Positions 1 through 22,933 of a stretch of DNA of 64,000 bases are shown here, piece by piece. The DNA is taken from NCBI GenBank assembly GCA_964035795.1, contig OZ038322.1, positions 10,618,038-10,682,037 of the forward strand. The letters are read 5' to 3'. Below the pieces are notes generated by a model. It was not told the origin of the DNA. It saw only the letters and a program-made list of their open reading frames with translations, and searched no databases. Made by a program: the position numbers and the translations under genes. Numbering within the stretch: position 1 is the stretch's first letter; the number at the start of each line of letters is the position of its first letter. Source of the stretch: Pterobdella sp. o SKG-2022 (lineage: Eukaryota; Annelida; Clitellata; Hirudinida; Piscicolidae).

Positions 1-78
1 TGGAAAATTTATGACATAAATTAGGATATTACTAACAAAAAAAAATTTATTACCGAAAAGTTAAAATTAAACTTATCG

Positions 79-222
79 GACACAAAAAGTATTTATATTA
101 AGTACAAAGTAACTTTATCAATTACGTTAAAATTCAGACCTTTCTTTGAATTCAAACTTACTCGATAATGTTACTTTTATAACGAAAAGCTTTGTACTCA
201 ATAAAATTACTTTTTGTGTTCA
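79..222. repeat. Degenerate fold-back (inverted-repeat) element
   Basis: The segment starting near 79 (ACACAAAAAGTA, then AGTACAAAG) is repeated in reverse complement ending near 220 (CTTTGTACT, then TACTTTTTGTGTT). The centre carries CTCGATAATG and CGAAAAGCTTTG, motifs shared with the better preserved fold-backs at 18.5, 41.1 and 58.7 kb. The arms are only about 35 bp and imperfect. No target duplication was recognised. The rest of 1-449 shows no gene. Confidence 0.45.
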
Positions 223-449
223 AATAATTTGCTTAAAGCTTTGGCTAAAGAAGATTATGATAATATTATCGAGTATTTAATGTTGTACGTTAACCCCTCA
301 AGAAGTTTTACAATTTTTAAAAATTTATGTTCTTAGTAAAGTAAAAATTATTAGCACGATTTAGCTTGCAAAATTCATTTTTTATTTTCGTCTATAAACT
401 TTGTATTTTGATATGGTTTATTTAAAAACATGAATAATTTTAAAAATTA

Positions 450-9018
<8,569 letters not shown>

Positions 9019-9477
9019 GATAACTCATCTTAATGCAATCCCATTAGTTCATTCTCTTGAGAGCTATCCGTCCATTTTATAATATTTTTTTTCATTTCAC
9101 ATTATTGAAGATAAGTATATAGTTTTTATGAAAAAGCACGTATTAATTATTATTTTGGTTATTTATTTATATGCTTCAGTAATATTCTCAATATCTTATG
9201 GGGTTTAAACTTTGTTTTGATGTTTGTAGTCTTAGTTTTTATGAAGTAAACTTTTAAAAAGCTGACTTAATTTCACGTTTTGTAATCAAGAAGGATGTCA
9301 TAATCTTGAAAATTTTTAATTTAATTATTTTTTTTCGGTTTATTCAATATATACCAATGGAAAAACAAAAAAAATAAAAATTTAAACAAATAAATAAAAT
9401 TTCTAAAAACACAGAATTAATTTTAACTTTCTTGCAATCTTTTCAAAACAACATCTTTTATAGCATGCATCTTGAGT

Positions 9478-9575
9478 GCGTGTTTGTGTTTGTGTGAGTT
9501 TGTGTCTGTGATTTTTTTGTGTCTGTGAGTTTTTTTGTCTGTGAGTGTTTGTGTCTGTGTATTTTTGTAAGTTGG
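9478..9575. repeat. Degenerate TG-rich tract
   Basis: Irregular repeats of TGTG(T/A), GTCTGTGAGT and GTTTGTGT interrupted by T runs. It looks like an old (TG)n microsatellite. The surrounding 9019-9818 holds no coding sequence that I can support. Confidence 0.6.
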
Positions 9576-9817
9576 TGTGTTTTCATAAAAGATTTTATAC
9601 ATAACGCCTTTGTAAATAAGAATAATAATAGTTGGAAAAATTGTTGAAATGCTAAAATAAAATTCTTAGAAAGATATAGTTTTGGTTACAGTTAATAGAA
9701 CACATTTATAAAGTAGTAAGAAGAATGAAAAAAAGGTAATAATATTAATAATAGTAGTAGTAGAAAAAAAATAAAACGATAATAATAACAATGACAATAA
9801 TAATAACAATAACAACA

Positions 9818-10167
<350 letters not shown>

Positions 10168-11947
10168 TGCCTCAATGGAGAATAAACCTAGGACTGAAAC
10201 ACATGAAGGGAAATATGTAAATTCCTGGGATCAAAATAAAGACAGGGATTTTCCAAGGAGATTCATTGTCACCTCTTATTTTCTGTCTATCACTTTGCCT
10301 TTTGAGTGTTCTTTTGAATGAGAAAAACTCTCCAGCTATTAAAATAGGCAAAGCTGAAAAAGGAAAAAAACTCAACCATCTATTCTACATGGACGATCTA
10401 AAAATTAACAGCAAATCAGACTCTGATTTAAGATCACTCCTTAGAATAGTCAAAAAGTTCAGCGATGACATTGGGATGGAATTTGGCTTAAAAAAATGTG
10501 CAAAGATATCCATAATTAAAGGTAAAATGGTGAGAAGCTCCAACATCAGTCTAAATGAGCATATGCACATAAAAAAATTATCTAATACCGATTCGTACAA
10601 ATACCTAGGGGTCGAAGAGTCATCTAATACACACCACAAAAACATGAGAGAGAAATTAAAAAAGGAATATTACAGAAGGTTAAGAATGATACTGAGCACA
10701 GAACTTAGCTCGCCAAACAAAATTATGGCAATAAACAGCTTGGCTATACCAGTCTTATCCTTTAGCTTTGGCGTAGTGAACTGGTCGAAAACTGACGTAC
10801 AAGGAATAAACAGCAAAACGAGAAAAATACTGACAATGTTCAAAATGCATCACCCTCGAGCCGACAAAGAAAGACTCTATGTTTCTAGATCAGAAGGAGG
10901 AAGAGGATTGATGCAGGTAGAATCCCACTTTTACACAATTCTCGCTGGCCTGGAAATGTATTTAAAGAAACAAACTACTCCTTTAATGTGTGCAGTAACA
11001 GAACACGAAAAATCGAAAAAGTCTGCTTATAGTCTCTTTAAAATCAATAAAAAAGTGAGAAGAGCGTTTAATCTGAACTTTGAGAATACAGTTTCTCAAG
11101 AAAATGTTCACCCAATTACGGCAGCGCGTAAAACAAAACACATCGTAAAAAAAACACTCATGAAGGAAATTCGAAAAAAATACAAAAATAAGCCTATGCA
11201 CGGTCAGTATGCACAAGCCCTTGAAAGTGAATAAATAGACAAGAAAAAATCCATAGCATGGCTTCGCAGCGCTGGGTTGAAAGAAACAACTGAGAGCCTC
11301 ATAATTGCCGCCCAAGATCAGACGCTTGCAACAAATTATTGTAAAAAGAAAATATTGAAAAAAAGCGTTGATCCAAATTGTAGGCTTTCCAGAACTCACC
11401 CTGAAACAATATCGCACTTTGTTTCAAGATGCCCAATGCAAAGCACGAGTACCTAGAGCGCCACAACAGAGTCGCTAAATTCATCCACTGGACAATAAAT
11501 AAGACACATGGATTTGAAGTCAAAAGTAAGTGGTACGAACACGAAATTCGACCAATGATAAAAAAAGACGAACTAACAGTACTATGGGACAGCCCAATAC
11601 ACACAGACAGAAACATACAGGCAAATAAACCAGACATAGTGGTTAAAGATGAAAAAAAAAGAGAGTATACTCTGGTTGATACCTCAGTACCATCAGACAC
11701 CAACATAGTGTCGAAAACATCTGAAAAAATTTGCAAATACCGCGATCTGCAAATAGAGATATCAAGATGCTGGAATATGAATACAAAAGTAGTTTCAATA
11801 GTTGTGGGCGCGCTGGAAACAGTCGGAAAAGATTTAAGACTCAAACTCTCGACGCTTCCTGGATCACCTAAAATTTATGAAATCCAGAAAACAGCGCTTA
11901 TGGGCACGGCGCACATTTTAAGAAGAGTTTTGGCCGGTAATGAATGA
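10168..11947 (+). mobile_element. 5'-truncated LINE with restriction-like endonuclease (R2/R4-type)
   Basis: Conceptual translation carries reverse-transcriptase motifs in order: GIFQGDSLSPL near 10245 (in another frame from the next part), then FYMDDLK near 10383, GMEFGLKKCAK, and YKYLGVEES. The long frame ends at a TAA at 11232 but continues in the same frame to about 11430, then shifts. After a His-Cys knuckle (C near 11379, H, C; the second Cys of the usual CCHC is Ser) comes RHNRVAKFIH and then KPDIVV with YTLVDTSVP, the layout of the restriction-like endonuclease in R2/R4/NeSL-type LINEs. The element would copy itself by target-primed reverse transcription. The copy is dead: it lacks its N-terminal part and has at least one stop and two frameshifts. 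Assignment to a specific clade is inference. Confidence 0.8.
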
Positions 11948-11982
11948 ATAGCATCGAACTCTACTACCCTAGGGTCTTGGTA

Positions 11983-13183
<1,201 letters not shown>

Positions 13184-14645
13184 AATTATTCTAATTGTTC
13201 TTTAACCAAGTCAAGTACTAAGCAAATAGAGAATCTTCAAATAAATGAATCCTTGATCAATCTTTCGAGTGAGATTATACTTGAATAAAAACGTTGAAAT
13301 ATCAATAGTTCTTCATAATTTATTTTTCTCTTTCCAGATACACTACATTCTATATCAAACATTAATTTTAATTTTCAATCCAGTGAAAACTTTCAACTTA
13401 GCTGAATTATAAAATGAGTTCTTGTCTTCAAATTTAAAGCATATATTCTCATACTTTTGATAATGATATGGCAAGTTTAACCAAATATTCAGACAACTTC
13501 TCAAACTATTTTACACCCGACCTTAAAATGTTTCTTTGCTTTCCTTCATATATGTTTTCTTCGCCGCATTATTCGTGGCTCTTATTATTTCTATATATTT
13601 ATGTTGTTATTAATGTTGTTGAGTGTGTTGTCAACAAGTCGGCAAGTTCAAAGAAGCTTTGAAGTCAAGATCCCATTATGTCTTTTGTTGTTTTAGTATT
13701 ACTATTAATATTTTTGGTGTTTTTATTGTACTTTTTTCAAATTTTCTCATGTTAGTGTTAGATTTTAATACCTTTCAAATTTCTCGCAACATCGTTCCAA
13801 TATTTTATCCTTGGTGCTGTTTTTTGCCGCTTTTTTAAGAATTATGCTTGGGATTCGCTTCATTCATGTTTTTTTTCTTTCGCTTATCTAATGTAATATA
13901 CATATTTATGAAAAGTTTTAACTTTCTAAGTTTACTTCCTATCTTAAATCGTTTGCAATTTGATTTTTTCAGTGTTTCAATTAGTTCGTGTTGTTTCTAT
14001 ACATTATACAAAGTCTCTAATTTTTTAGAGACATCGTATGTATTTTTCTTCAATATTTTGTATCGAAAAACATCAGTTAAGACTAATTTTTAATAGATCT
14101 ACTGAGAACCAAAAACTATAACTTTTCAATTTAATTGATGTTTTTGCTTACGAAATATTAAAGTCTTTAATATCTTTCTTCAAGAATTTATAAATTATTT
14201 ATAATTTTTATTTTTAATTTGTTTTTTGACCTATTTTTAGAAGATTGAAAAATATTTTGTAGCCAATATTTTTATTCCAAATTTGTATTCCAACCTTCAG
14301 ACCCTATTGATTGCTTCCGATGCATTAAAACTGAACATTAATGCATTCAAGTAGTGTTTCAATATAAAATGCCTGAGTAATTTATTTAAATATTTGAAAC
14401 AAGATGAATGTATGTATAAAATATTTAACTTTTTTTGAGAGAAATTGATACTTTGAGAGAATAATACAATAAGGATGGTGTAAACTACATTTCCAATTTT
14501 TTGAACCTCACTTTTGAAAAGTTTTTGAGCTTAAATGAAATTTTAATGAATTTTGAAACTTAGAACTGAGCATGTAAATTGTTTTGTTGTTTTGACACAA
14601 CAGTTGATCTTCCGTAAAAACACAGAAACACCAAATAGTATTAAA
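13184..14645. other. T-rich intergenic stretch, no gene seen
   Basis: Short plus-strand open frames at 13468-14093 are rich in Phe, Leu, Ser and Tyr because the strand is T-rich. They have no recognisable domain or splice structure. I see nothing else. Confidence 0.5.
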
Positions 14646-14738
14646 TTAATGTAAGTATTGAATTAAAAAAAAAATATTAAAGCTGTCACATTGAAATTTT
14701 ATTGGAAATAAGTAATACAAACTCTTATTATAAATTTT

Positions 14739-17700
14739 ATGAATCAAATAATTTAAAGTTATGGATGGCCGAAAGATGTTCTTGTATTGAGTTTTGTAAT
14801 GCGTTGGTGGGGTTTTGATTGCCTCTCTTGCCATCAGGCCCATACCTATCCTCACATACATCTCTGACCTGCAAGTCACGGTAGAACTTTGAAAGGTCTT
14901 TTTCTTCCCTACTTTTGTTGATGTCTGAGTCTGTGATGCTGAAAAGTTGCTGCGGAAAGATGTTATTTGAATGATTCGGTGTTTGTTTAGTTAACAACGC
15001 GATACTTGATCTAGCTATGTTGTTTTTGATGTTTTCTCTTCTATCTGTATCTTCCTCAAGTCCATTTATTGTTGTGTTCTGTGTTGTGTCACTGTTGGTT
15101 GAATCTGAATTTGAATCGTTGTTGTTGTTTTGAGTTGTGGAGAAATTCTTGAAAGTTTTTTTGTGTTTAGGTGCCTCTGCTTTGAAAGCTTTTGCTTGTC
15201 GAAACTTGCGCAGACATTCTGAAACTTTTCTGATGAAAATTAATAACTTTCATTAAATTTAAGAGGGTTTTTCAAAAATGTAAGAATAAATACATTTTTA
15301 AAATCAAAGTGCAAAGTTAAATCTTTAGTTTCAAATCGAATGTTACAAACGGTTCAGGTCGAGAGAAAGATAAAAGTGATGTGTTGGGATCATGTGTTGT
15401 TTCCAAGGCCAGTGTGCAGCTGGGCTGCGGAGTTGTGATGTTTGTGAAGCTACAATCATCGTTGGTACAACACTTTTTCATTTCAGTTTGAGCAGCCTGT
15501 GTTTGGACGTTAAAAAAATTAGAAAAAGTTCTGTTATTTAATGGGCCTACTCGCCTGAGTTGACGATTTAACAAAGTATTGCTTGGATGTGCTTGAAATA
15601 TTTGTGGTAGAACCAAAGCTTTGGAGCGGGTTGAACTTTGAAGAAAAATTTTCTATGATAGCGAAAAATATTTAAATTTTTATCTTTTTTAGAATACAGC
15701 AAAAACTCGATATAAAAGCGATGATAATTTATTCGTTAACTAGTGATAAATGTTAAAGACACAAACAGTCATTTTGGGTGGGTCCGCTTTGAAATTTGTT
15801 TGAGAGGCTTTTTGAGGTTTGGCAATCTTTTCGATGTTATAATTTTTATTCAATTTTTGCGTCACATTTTTATTTTCGCTTTTAAGCAGTTCATTTTCGT
15901 TTTGTAACTTTTCAAAAGCCCTCTGCATTTCACTTAGTGAACTTTGAACTTTGGCAAGCTCAACACATTTTTGGGCTAACCTATGATGAAATCAATCAAT
16001 CAATCAATCAATCAATCGATCGATCAATCAATCAATCAATCAACCAATAGCTCAATCAATCAATAGATCAATTGATCAAATTTTTAAAATCCAATTTTGT
16101 GAATTTTTAACGTTTGAAATGTCATCAAGATTACTTCATATCGGCATTTTTCATTTCTTTGCCGAAGTTTTCTTCAATCGTTGTCAAATTGTTTCTCAAC
16201 TGGTTGTATAGGAATTGATTATATATGCATGTTAAATTGGTTACATTTCAAATTTAGTTTGATAAAAATTACTAAACTCAAAATAAAACACAATGGAACG
16301 ATGAGAAAAATGATGAAGGTAATTGTATAATATGAGAAGCTGATATGATAAGGCATTACAAGCAGATATAATATTAAAAACAGATACAATGACATGACGC
16401 ACTTGGTCAGTTTGTGCCTTGAGACTCTCTAAAGTGCGTGTGTCAATGGCTCTCACTTCTGATACCTTAAAAAAAATATGTGATTTATTGGTACTGGGCT
16501 ATGTGTATAATCGAGAAATTAATTCTTGCTTAAAATTATCAGAGAATTCATTTTTTGCCTGTTTTACTCAGTATAAACTATTATTTCAACTCTAAAAACA
16601 TTTTGTGTCTAATAAATATTGACGAAAATACTTATAAACTCGTTACTATTAAAAGATTCACATTCATAATTTTATCATTTTTTTTTTAAATACAAAATTA
16701 CGAAACCTTTTCTATCAACTGATTGGTTAGTTCTTCACATTGTTGGGAGCTGTTTTCGTAGTTTTCCTGAAGTTGTCTTAGCTCGTCTGATAGGGCCACT
16801 TCTTTTGATCTACTCTCCCTGGTTTTATTTTTTCAAGTGTTGTTTTTAATTTCTAGTTTGGGCTTCAAAAATAATCAAATTAATATAATTCTATTGAAAT
16901 CACAGAATAATTCTCATTAAAACCAGCAATAAAAAGCTTAAATAAATATTTATTCAATTATAGAACTACAACAGAGCTGCACAAACTCTAGCTGTTTGAT
17001 AGCACTAGCCAGCCTGACCCTCATTGTAGCCACATCATCCCTCTCTTCCATCAACTTCACCACTCTTCGTAACGACCTTTGGAGTTTCAACTAGTATCTT
17101 GATTTTGTATTTAAATGATAAAATCTCATTAATAGTTTAGATTTTGAAATCTTCTGACAAAAAGGTGGCAATAATCTTTAATTTTTAATTATTTCAAAAC
17201 AGACATCAGAAAATTTGAATTTGAAAAAAAATAACGTGCTACACCAAGTTTTTGTTTTAAATAGTACATGGAATTTTAAAATTGCAAATCTCCGCATCTT
17301 CATCAACACACCCACAAACCCAATCTTTTCAGCCTGTTCTCTGTTTATAAGCTTCAACTTCTCAACGGTTATTTCTTCTTCAGAGCCATTGAAGCTGGAA
17401 ACAGACGGCTGATAATTAATTGAAGGTCCAATGTACAAATAGGTAGATTATGTGTAGAATAGACAAGTATTAGCGTTTTGACAGAATGAAAATGAACCAG
17501 TGAGGGATTGTTAGCGTTTTCATTTTCTTTAAAGTTTTGTTGGAACAACTTATCACAAGCGTCTCTCACTTGGTAGATCTGGAGATCGTGAGCATATTAA
17601 GGTTATTGAGAATATTTTCATGAATTTTTCATTAACTACAAAAAAAAATTATTTTAAACAATCAATTTGAGTTAAAAAGCACACAATGGTTAGTATAAAA

Positions 17701-18258
17701 AACAGCAAGACTTGTTGTTTAAGTAGAGAAATGTCGAGATGATAAGAGTCGATAAGTTGAGATTGTTTGTTTTTTAGAGAGCCCATTGATGACTGTAAAC
17801 TCCTTATCTGGGTTTATTTCAGACGGTTTATTAGTAGTCAAGCAAAACATCAATTTATTGACGATTATTAATAAAAAAATTTTTACTTAAAAAAATTATT
17901 TTATGATAAAATATTAAACTTTAAAAACATCAATTGAGGATTCATAAATTTATTTAAAATGAAAGCCATAATTTTCGATAAGTATAGCCTTATCATAAAA
18001 CAATAGCATCCATATTGATAAAATATTGTAAATACTGAAATTAAATATTTTAAAGTATCAACTCGAGTTAAAATTATTCACTTCGAAATCTTTTTGATCA
18101 GAAATTTTTCTCAATTTTTCCATTTCAACATCTTTTTTCGAAAGTTCGTCTTTTAGTTTAACCATCTCTTCTTTTGCCATTTTTGTTTGACGCATAATCA
18201 TACTGTCTACCTTGCACATCAAAAATTCAATTTCTTTTTCTTCTTCCTTCATTTTCAC
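14739..18258 (-). CDS. Multi-exon coiled-coil protein, function unknown
   Basis: At least ten minus-strand blocks with splice-like borders read as heptad-rich, charged sequence: about 18069-18258, 17530-17590, 17330-17412, 16980-17090, 16705-16820, 16405-16465, 16137-16205, 15760-15980, 15330-15640 and 14739-15232. Examples are KLRKISDQKDFEV, KLMEERDDVATMRVRLASA and FEKLQNENELLKSENKNV. The last block is not coiled-coil but Asn/Ser/Thr-rich and ends with a stop at 14739-14741. No catalytic motif or transmembrane segment is visible. This is typical of structural, centrosomal or trafficking proteins, but I do not recognise the family. The first exon is uncertain: the Met at 18256 lies in a coiled coil and an upstream exon may exist. 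Exon borders are approximate. Confidence 0.6.
15987..16078. repeat. (ATCA)n intronic microsatellite
   Basis: About twenty tetranucleotide units of ATCA/ATCG with a few substitutions, within an intron of the coiled-coil gene. Confidence 0.85.
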
Positions 18259-18478
18259 ACTGTTTTATCAAATATTTTATTTTCTCATATTTGAAAATGT
18301 TTAAAAAAATTATGTCGAGCGTGACACCGCCAAAATCTTCAGAATCATTTGGCAAACAGGGTTCTACTTAATGCTAACAACTATTCAAATATTTCAATGT
18401 GAATATTAACTTTTTGTAAAAAGCTTTGAAAAATGGAGGTATCACTTGATAATTATTTTTGCTTGATAGTTTTCAAGG

Positions 18479-18686
18479 CGTCAATTAACATTAACTAAAC
18501 TAGCCTATTAACAAAAACTATTTGAATCAGACACTTTTATTAACTGAATAACAATACGAAGCTTTTCGTAAGTTGAACTCACATTATCGAGTATAAAAAC
18601 TTGATAATGTGAGTTCAAATTACGAAAAGCTTCGTATTGTTATTCAGTTAATAAAAGTGTCTGATTCAAATCGTCAATTAACATTA
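18479..18686. mobile_element. Fold-back element with 15-bp target duplication
   Basis: Two 68-bp arms (18521-18588 and 18603-18670) are near-perfect reverse complements around a 14-bp loop. The element (about 18494-18671) is flanked by the identical 15-mer CGTCAATTAACATTA at 18479-18493 and 18672-18686. It has no coding capacity. Arm core motifs are ACGAAGCTTTTCGTAA and TTCAGTTAATAAAAGTGT. A related copy with its own 15-bp duplication is at 41.1 kb. Confidence 0.85.
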
Positions 18687-18837
18687 TTTTTAAAGCTTGT
18701 GAAACGCTTCAAAATTTAAAAAAAAATTTTAATTTGAAAGATTCATAAGAATTCAAAAATGAACAAAAAATATTTTTATTTATAAGCATATTATAGCCAT
18801 GTTAATATAAAATACGCCAACTACAATTTCACAATAC

Positions 18838-19012
18838 TAATGTAATGCGGTATTTTTAAAGCGCTTTTCCTTATTGATCAAAGAGCTTGCTACAAATTTA
18901 ATGTAGCGAAACGACACTGTAGAACAGGTGCTAATTGTTGGTCCACGCAGGATCGAACTCAGTAACTTTAGATAATTAGTCTAATGCTCAACCATTGAGC
19001 TATAGGGGCCGA
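18838..19012 (-). mobile_element. tRNA-derived SINE copy
   Basis: Read on the minus strand, the element starts with a tRNA-like head: a D-arm/A-box like TAGCTCAATGGTTGAGC (18986-19002), an anticodon-like stem-loop TTAGA-CTAATTA-TCTAA, and a B-box like GAGTTCGATCC (18950-18960). A body follows (ACAATTAGCAC, CTACAGTGT, TTAAATTTGTAGC) and an ATTACATTA end. The acceptor stem and T-stem do not pair well, so it is not a functional tRNA. The same head and body occur on the plus strand at 40.09-40.30 kb. Confidence 0.75.
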
Positions 19013-20212
19013 CAACTAGCACATACTAGTGCTTGTCGATCGCAATGCTCCCTCATTGAAAATTATAGCATGCTCCTAATAATGAATTTTTTTCAATTTC
19101 ACATATAGGTTTCAAAATCATTAAAAATTAAGTATTTTTTTAAAGTCAGAAAAATTATTAATCTAAAACTTGTTTTGATGTATTATACAGCCACAAACCG
19201 CTGGACTTGCAAAACGTATCGTGAAGATATAATGAATTTGAAAGTTTTTTTTACTTGGTTTAATTATCAAAACAAAATAATTACACCCAATTGGAGAGTT
19301 TAAAGCAGCCTAACGATATTTAAGAATATTTTTTACAAAATTTTATTTTGTTTTTAATTTAAAATATGATGCGCTTTATTTAACTAGTAGAAATATTAAA
19401 AAACCCTTTATTAAAAAACTCAAATTTTCTTAAATTTAACTGTAAAAAGCTTATTTAAAATAAAGCAACGATGGTTAGACATACCCCTTCACAAGCTCGC
19501 TGTTTAACGAGTGGCTATTCCAACGTTTGTGTTTTTAATCATGGCTTCATTTCTAGACTTGAATATAACTACTGTGAAATTGACCAAAAATATAAACCAA
19601 GGTCATAAAACATCAACAGAGAGCTTTTCTATAGCTTGAATTAGGACACTTCATCAATTGGAAACCAGGCATTTAAATTATAAATAAAGTTTCATATAAT
19701 TGAAAGCCTAAGCAATTGACAACCAAAAAATTCATTAAAATTTTTAAAAAAATTAATTCATTTTTTTATATTAAAACAAACGTTTGTTCAACATTTCTGA
19801 CAGTTAATTTTTTTATAATGTAAATAATAAACAAAAGTTTTTTGGGAAAATATTTTTTCAAACATCAAATGTCTGAACTTTTCTTAAAGGAAATAATTGA
19901 TTTTGGAAGTTTATTTGAAAACTGGAAGTGATCCTTAACTCGACCAATTACGTTATTTGTCATATTGTAATGTTCATTTGCTAAGCAACAACTCTAAAGA
20001 AAATCACAAAGCATTAAGCCAAAAAAAATGTATAATAGCCTTTGTCAAGAATTACATCAAATCATTGATAAAATTAACAGTTTAGCCAGGTATATTTGAA
20101 AAATTTTCAATGAGATCATTGAAGGCTGAAATATTTGTAATACTATTATTTATCATAATTCCCCTTTATAAGCAAAGGTAGTCAAATTCATTTAAAGTCT
20201 CAAAAGATAGAG

Positions 20213-22933
20213 ATGAGTTTGCGGTTTTCTATCCTTATCTTAGGCATTGTCTGGAGAGTGAAAATGTGGGCAGTCAAAATGGAGAAAACTGAATTTACAT
20301 ATAGAAAGTGCATCCAAGTAACAGCTGAATCTATAAATGCATTATGCGACCATTATTATCCTTTGGCGGTTTATTTCAATGTTCTCACTCCTACACAATG
20401 TGGCACTTTATGTGGGAAATACAACTACAAAAAAGAAAATCCTGTTATGACTAACGAAGAAGTCAATTCTGCTTTAAAATTTATTAATGCCACTAGCGAA
20501 CTTACCAGTTTTTATACTCCCTTTGATATCCCCATTTTCATGCATGAAAATAGTACGTAGCTTTGGTATTTTGGAGAATCAAGATATACAAATGACGAAA
20601 AAATTCCACTTTTCTTTATGACGAATAACATGAATAGGGGCTGCATGGGTTTCAACTACGAAGAACACACGAAAATCTGCACCATTTCAAATAAATATCC
20701 GATTCCTAGAAAGCCTTCTGAATCAACGGATCTTCTTTTCAATAATCTTATAGATCCAATAACGAAGGCTGAATTGCACGCCAACACTTACAAAATACCA
20801 TTGAACAGACCACCAGGCTTCTCTTGTCATTATTACCATGTAAAATTTTTAAAATTTAAAATATTTTTAAATTATTTTTTTCAAACCACAGAGAGTCACA
20901 TTCCCAAGCCAGCCTTGCTTTAAAGGTAACTTTGAAAACAAACAATATAGTTTTCTTAAAAACATGAATTTTTTCTACAGCTCCTAGACATTGTGGTCAA
21001 ATTGGATTGCAAAGTTCCCGCGACAATGGAGTATACTACATTCTTATTGGTCAGACAGCACGTCCTGTCTATTGTCATTATTCCGTTATTGAAAATCATC
21101 ATATAATAGGCACTGTTAGTTTAGATAATTTAAAAAAATATACTTTGTATTTGAGATTATTTTTGGTGTTTCAAGGTGTTTCAAAGAAGATTTGATCTGA
21201 GCGAAAATTTCCATCGGAGTTGGAAAAGTTACGAATACGGCTTTGGAAACTTGGAAGGAGAGCATTGGCTGGGTGGATCTTTATAAAATTAACTAATAAA
21301 ACATATAACTTACTTTCAAAAATTTCAAGGTAACAAGTATATAAAGAAATTGACAGATGCATTTGCATTTCGTCTTGCCATTGAATTGGTATCCCCAACG
21401 GGTGTTCACAAATATGCACTATATGCTCGAGTAAGTTTAGTGGATCCATTCTAAACTTTGAAAGTTAGTCTGATTACTGGTTTTTATACAATTCAATTAA
21501 TTAATGCCTCATTATATAATATTCAAAGTAATATTTTGAATAAACCGGTTACTACTCAAAAGAAATATATGCGCCATAAAAAAAATAAGTTGCGCTTTTC
21601 TTTAAAAAATCTTCATTCAATTTTTAAAAGCATGTTTTAAGTAAATTTATAGGAAATTTCTACAACTTTCTTTTGCTGGTGAAACTTTATGGCTTTAAAG
21701 GCATCTTGAATAAATCATAAAAGAGACGTCAAATTTCCACGTTTTACGTTTACAGGGTGCGAAATTGCTATAGACTCACCATGATTTATTTAATTTCATT
21801 TTGGGTTTTTAGTATATTTTGATGAAATTTTAGGCTATATTGAAAAAGATATTTTTTAAATTAGAATCTTTGCATTTTTATCAAAACTTGGAAAAGATTG
21901 ATAAAAGCCAAAATTGCTAAAACTAGGGCGCGAAATTATTATATGACGACTCGTAAATGCTCCAATTTTATTAGATACAATCGTCTAATCAATTTTTTCT
22001 AGACAAGATTTCAAAGCATATATGTCTGCCTTACAAAACTGCCAAGTGCGATTTGCGAGAAGTAGTTTTGGGAAAAATGGAAATGTTAGAAAAACTTTGC
22101 ACTTATGCATACTTCCAAGTGCACAAAACGATAAATTTGTTTTTTAAACAAATTTTTTTTTGAATAACTTAAAATTTAAAATTATTTTTTATATTCTCAA
22201 TTAGTTAAAGTTAATTAAAAGTTCAAAATACGCTCTTTTTGAACATAATATGGAAAATCATATAGCATTTTAGCACCCTGTACTACCGTTTTTATTATTC
22301 AAAAATTGTATTTAATTTTTATAATATATATGAATTAACTAAATATAAAAAAAGGTTTATTCAATTGACGTAAGAAGTTTCAAATAAGAACAGAACTAAA
22401 GAATAACGTATATATTCTCACAACTTTCGATCAAATTTGGATTATTCAATATTTATTTCCATGTACTCAAAGAATTCTCAGTATTCTCATCTCACATATC
22501 ATCTCGTTTTATACATCATTTTAAATGAACATATCATAGTCAAATGATTCTCAAAAGTCAAAAAAAAAGCTAAAATTCAAAAAAACTACAAAAAATATGT
22601 AGCGAAACAAAAGATTATTATAATGGTGATGCTGATAATAACCATATTATACATGTATATATATATATAATTCCCAATTTCATTCACTTTTTTTCGAATC
22701 AGATAACCAATTATTCTGGGACTTTAGGAAACTATTTATACAACCACGATAGTATCAAATTTTCAACCTATGATGTTGATAATGGTCTCTGGTCAAATGG
22801 CAATTGTGCAGAATATTACAAAGGAGGATGGTGGTTCAATGCTTGTTTTCAATGTCATTTGAACGGAATTCGTCATGGAATTCATTGTGGAACTGGTTAT
22901 AAAGAGTCTATTATGAAGCTTTATTCAAGTTAG
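20213..22933 (+). CDS. Secreted PAN/apple plus fibrinogen C-terminal domain protein with in-frame TAG
   Basis: Six exons with GT/AG borders and matching phases: 20213-20839, 20892-20925, 20981-21114, 21176-21272, 21330-21430 and 22703-22933; about 407 codons. The start gives a hydrophobic N-terminus (likely signal peptide). The first exon carries a Cys-rich PAN/apple-like region (CGTLCGKYN; RGCMGFNYEEHTKIC). The later exons form a fibrinogen-related domain: APRHCGQIG, GVYYI, PVYC, QRR, GFGNLEGEHWLG, then DNG, NCAEYYKGGWWFNAC, LNG. Such proteins bind glycans or surface patterns and often act in invertebrate immunity or adhesion; that is a family inference. One oddity: codon 116 is TAG (20558-20560), while the frame reads through smoothly on both sides. 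This may be a null allele, a recent pseudogene, readthrough or a sequence error. Confidence 0.8.

Noticed and set aside
13468..14093. Three plus-strand short frames as a membrane-protein gene
   Set aside because: Hydrophobic only because the strand is T-rich; no splice structure, domain or homologue recognised.
15987..16078. CRISPR-like array
   Set aside because: Simple ATCA microsatellite without spacers, and the genome is eukaryotic.
18940..19012. Functional tRNA gene
   Set aside because: A- and B-box-like strings and an anticodon-like loop are present, but the acceptor and T stems do not pair and the same body follows in a second copy; it is a SINE.
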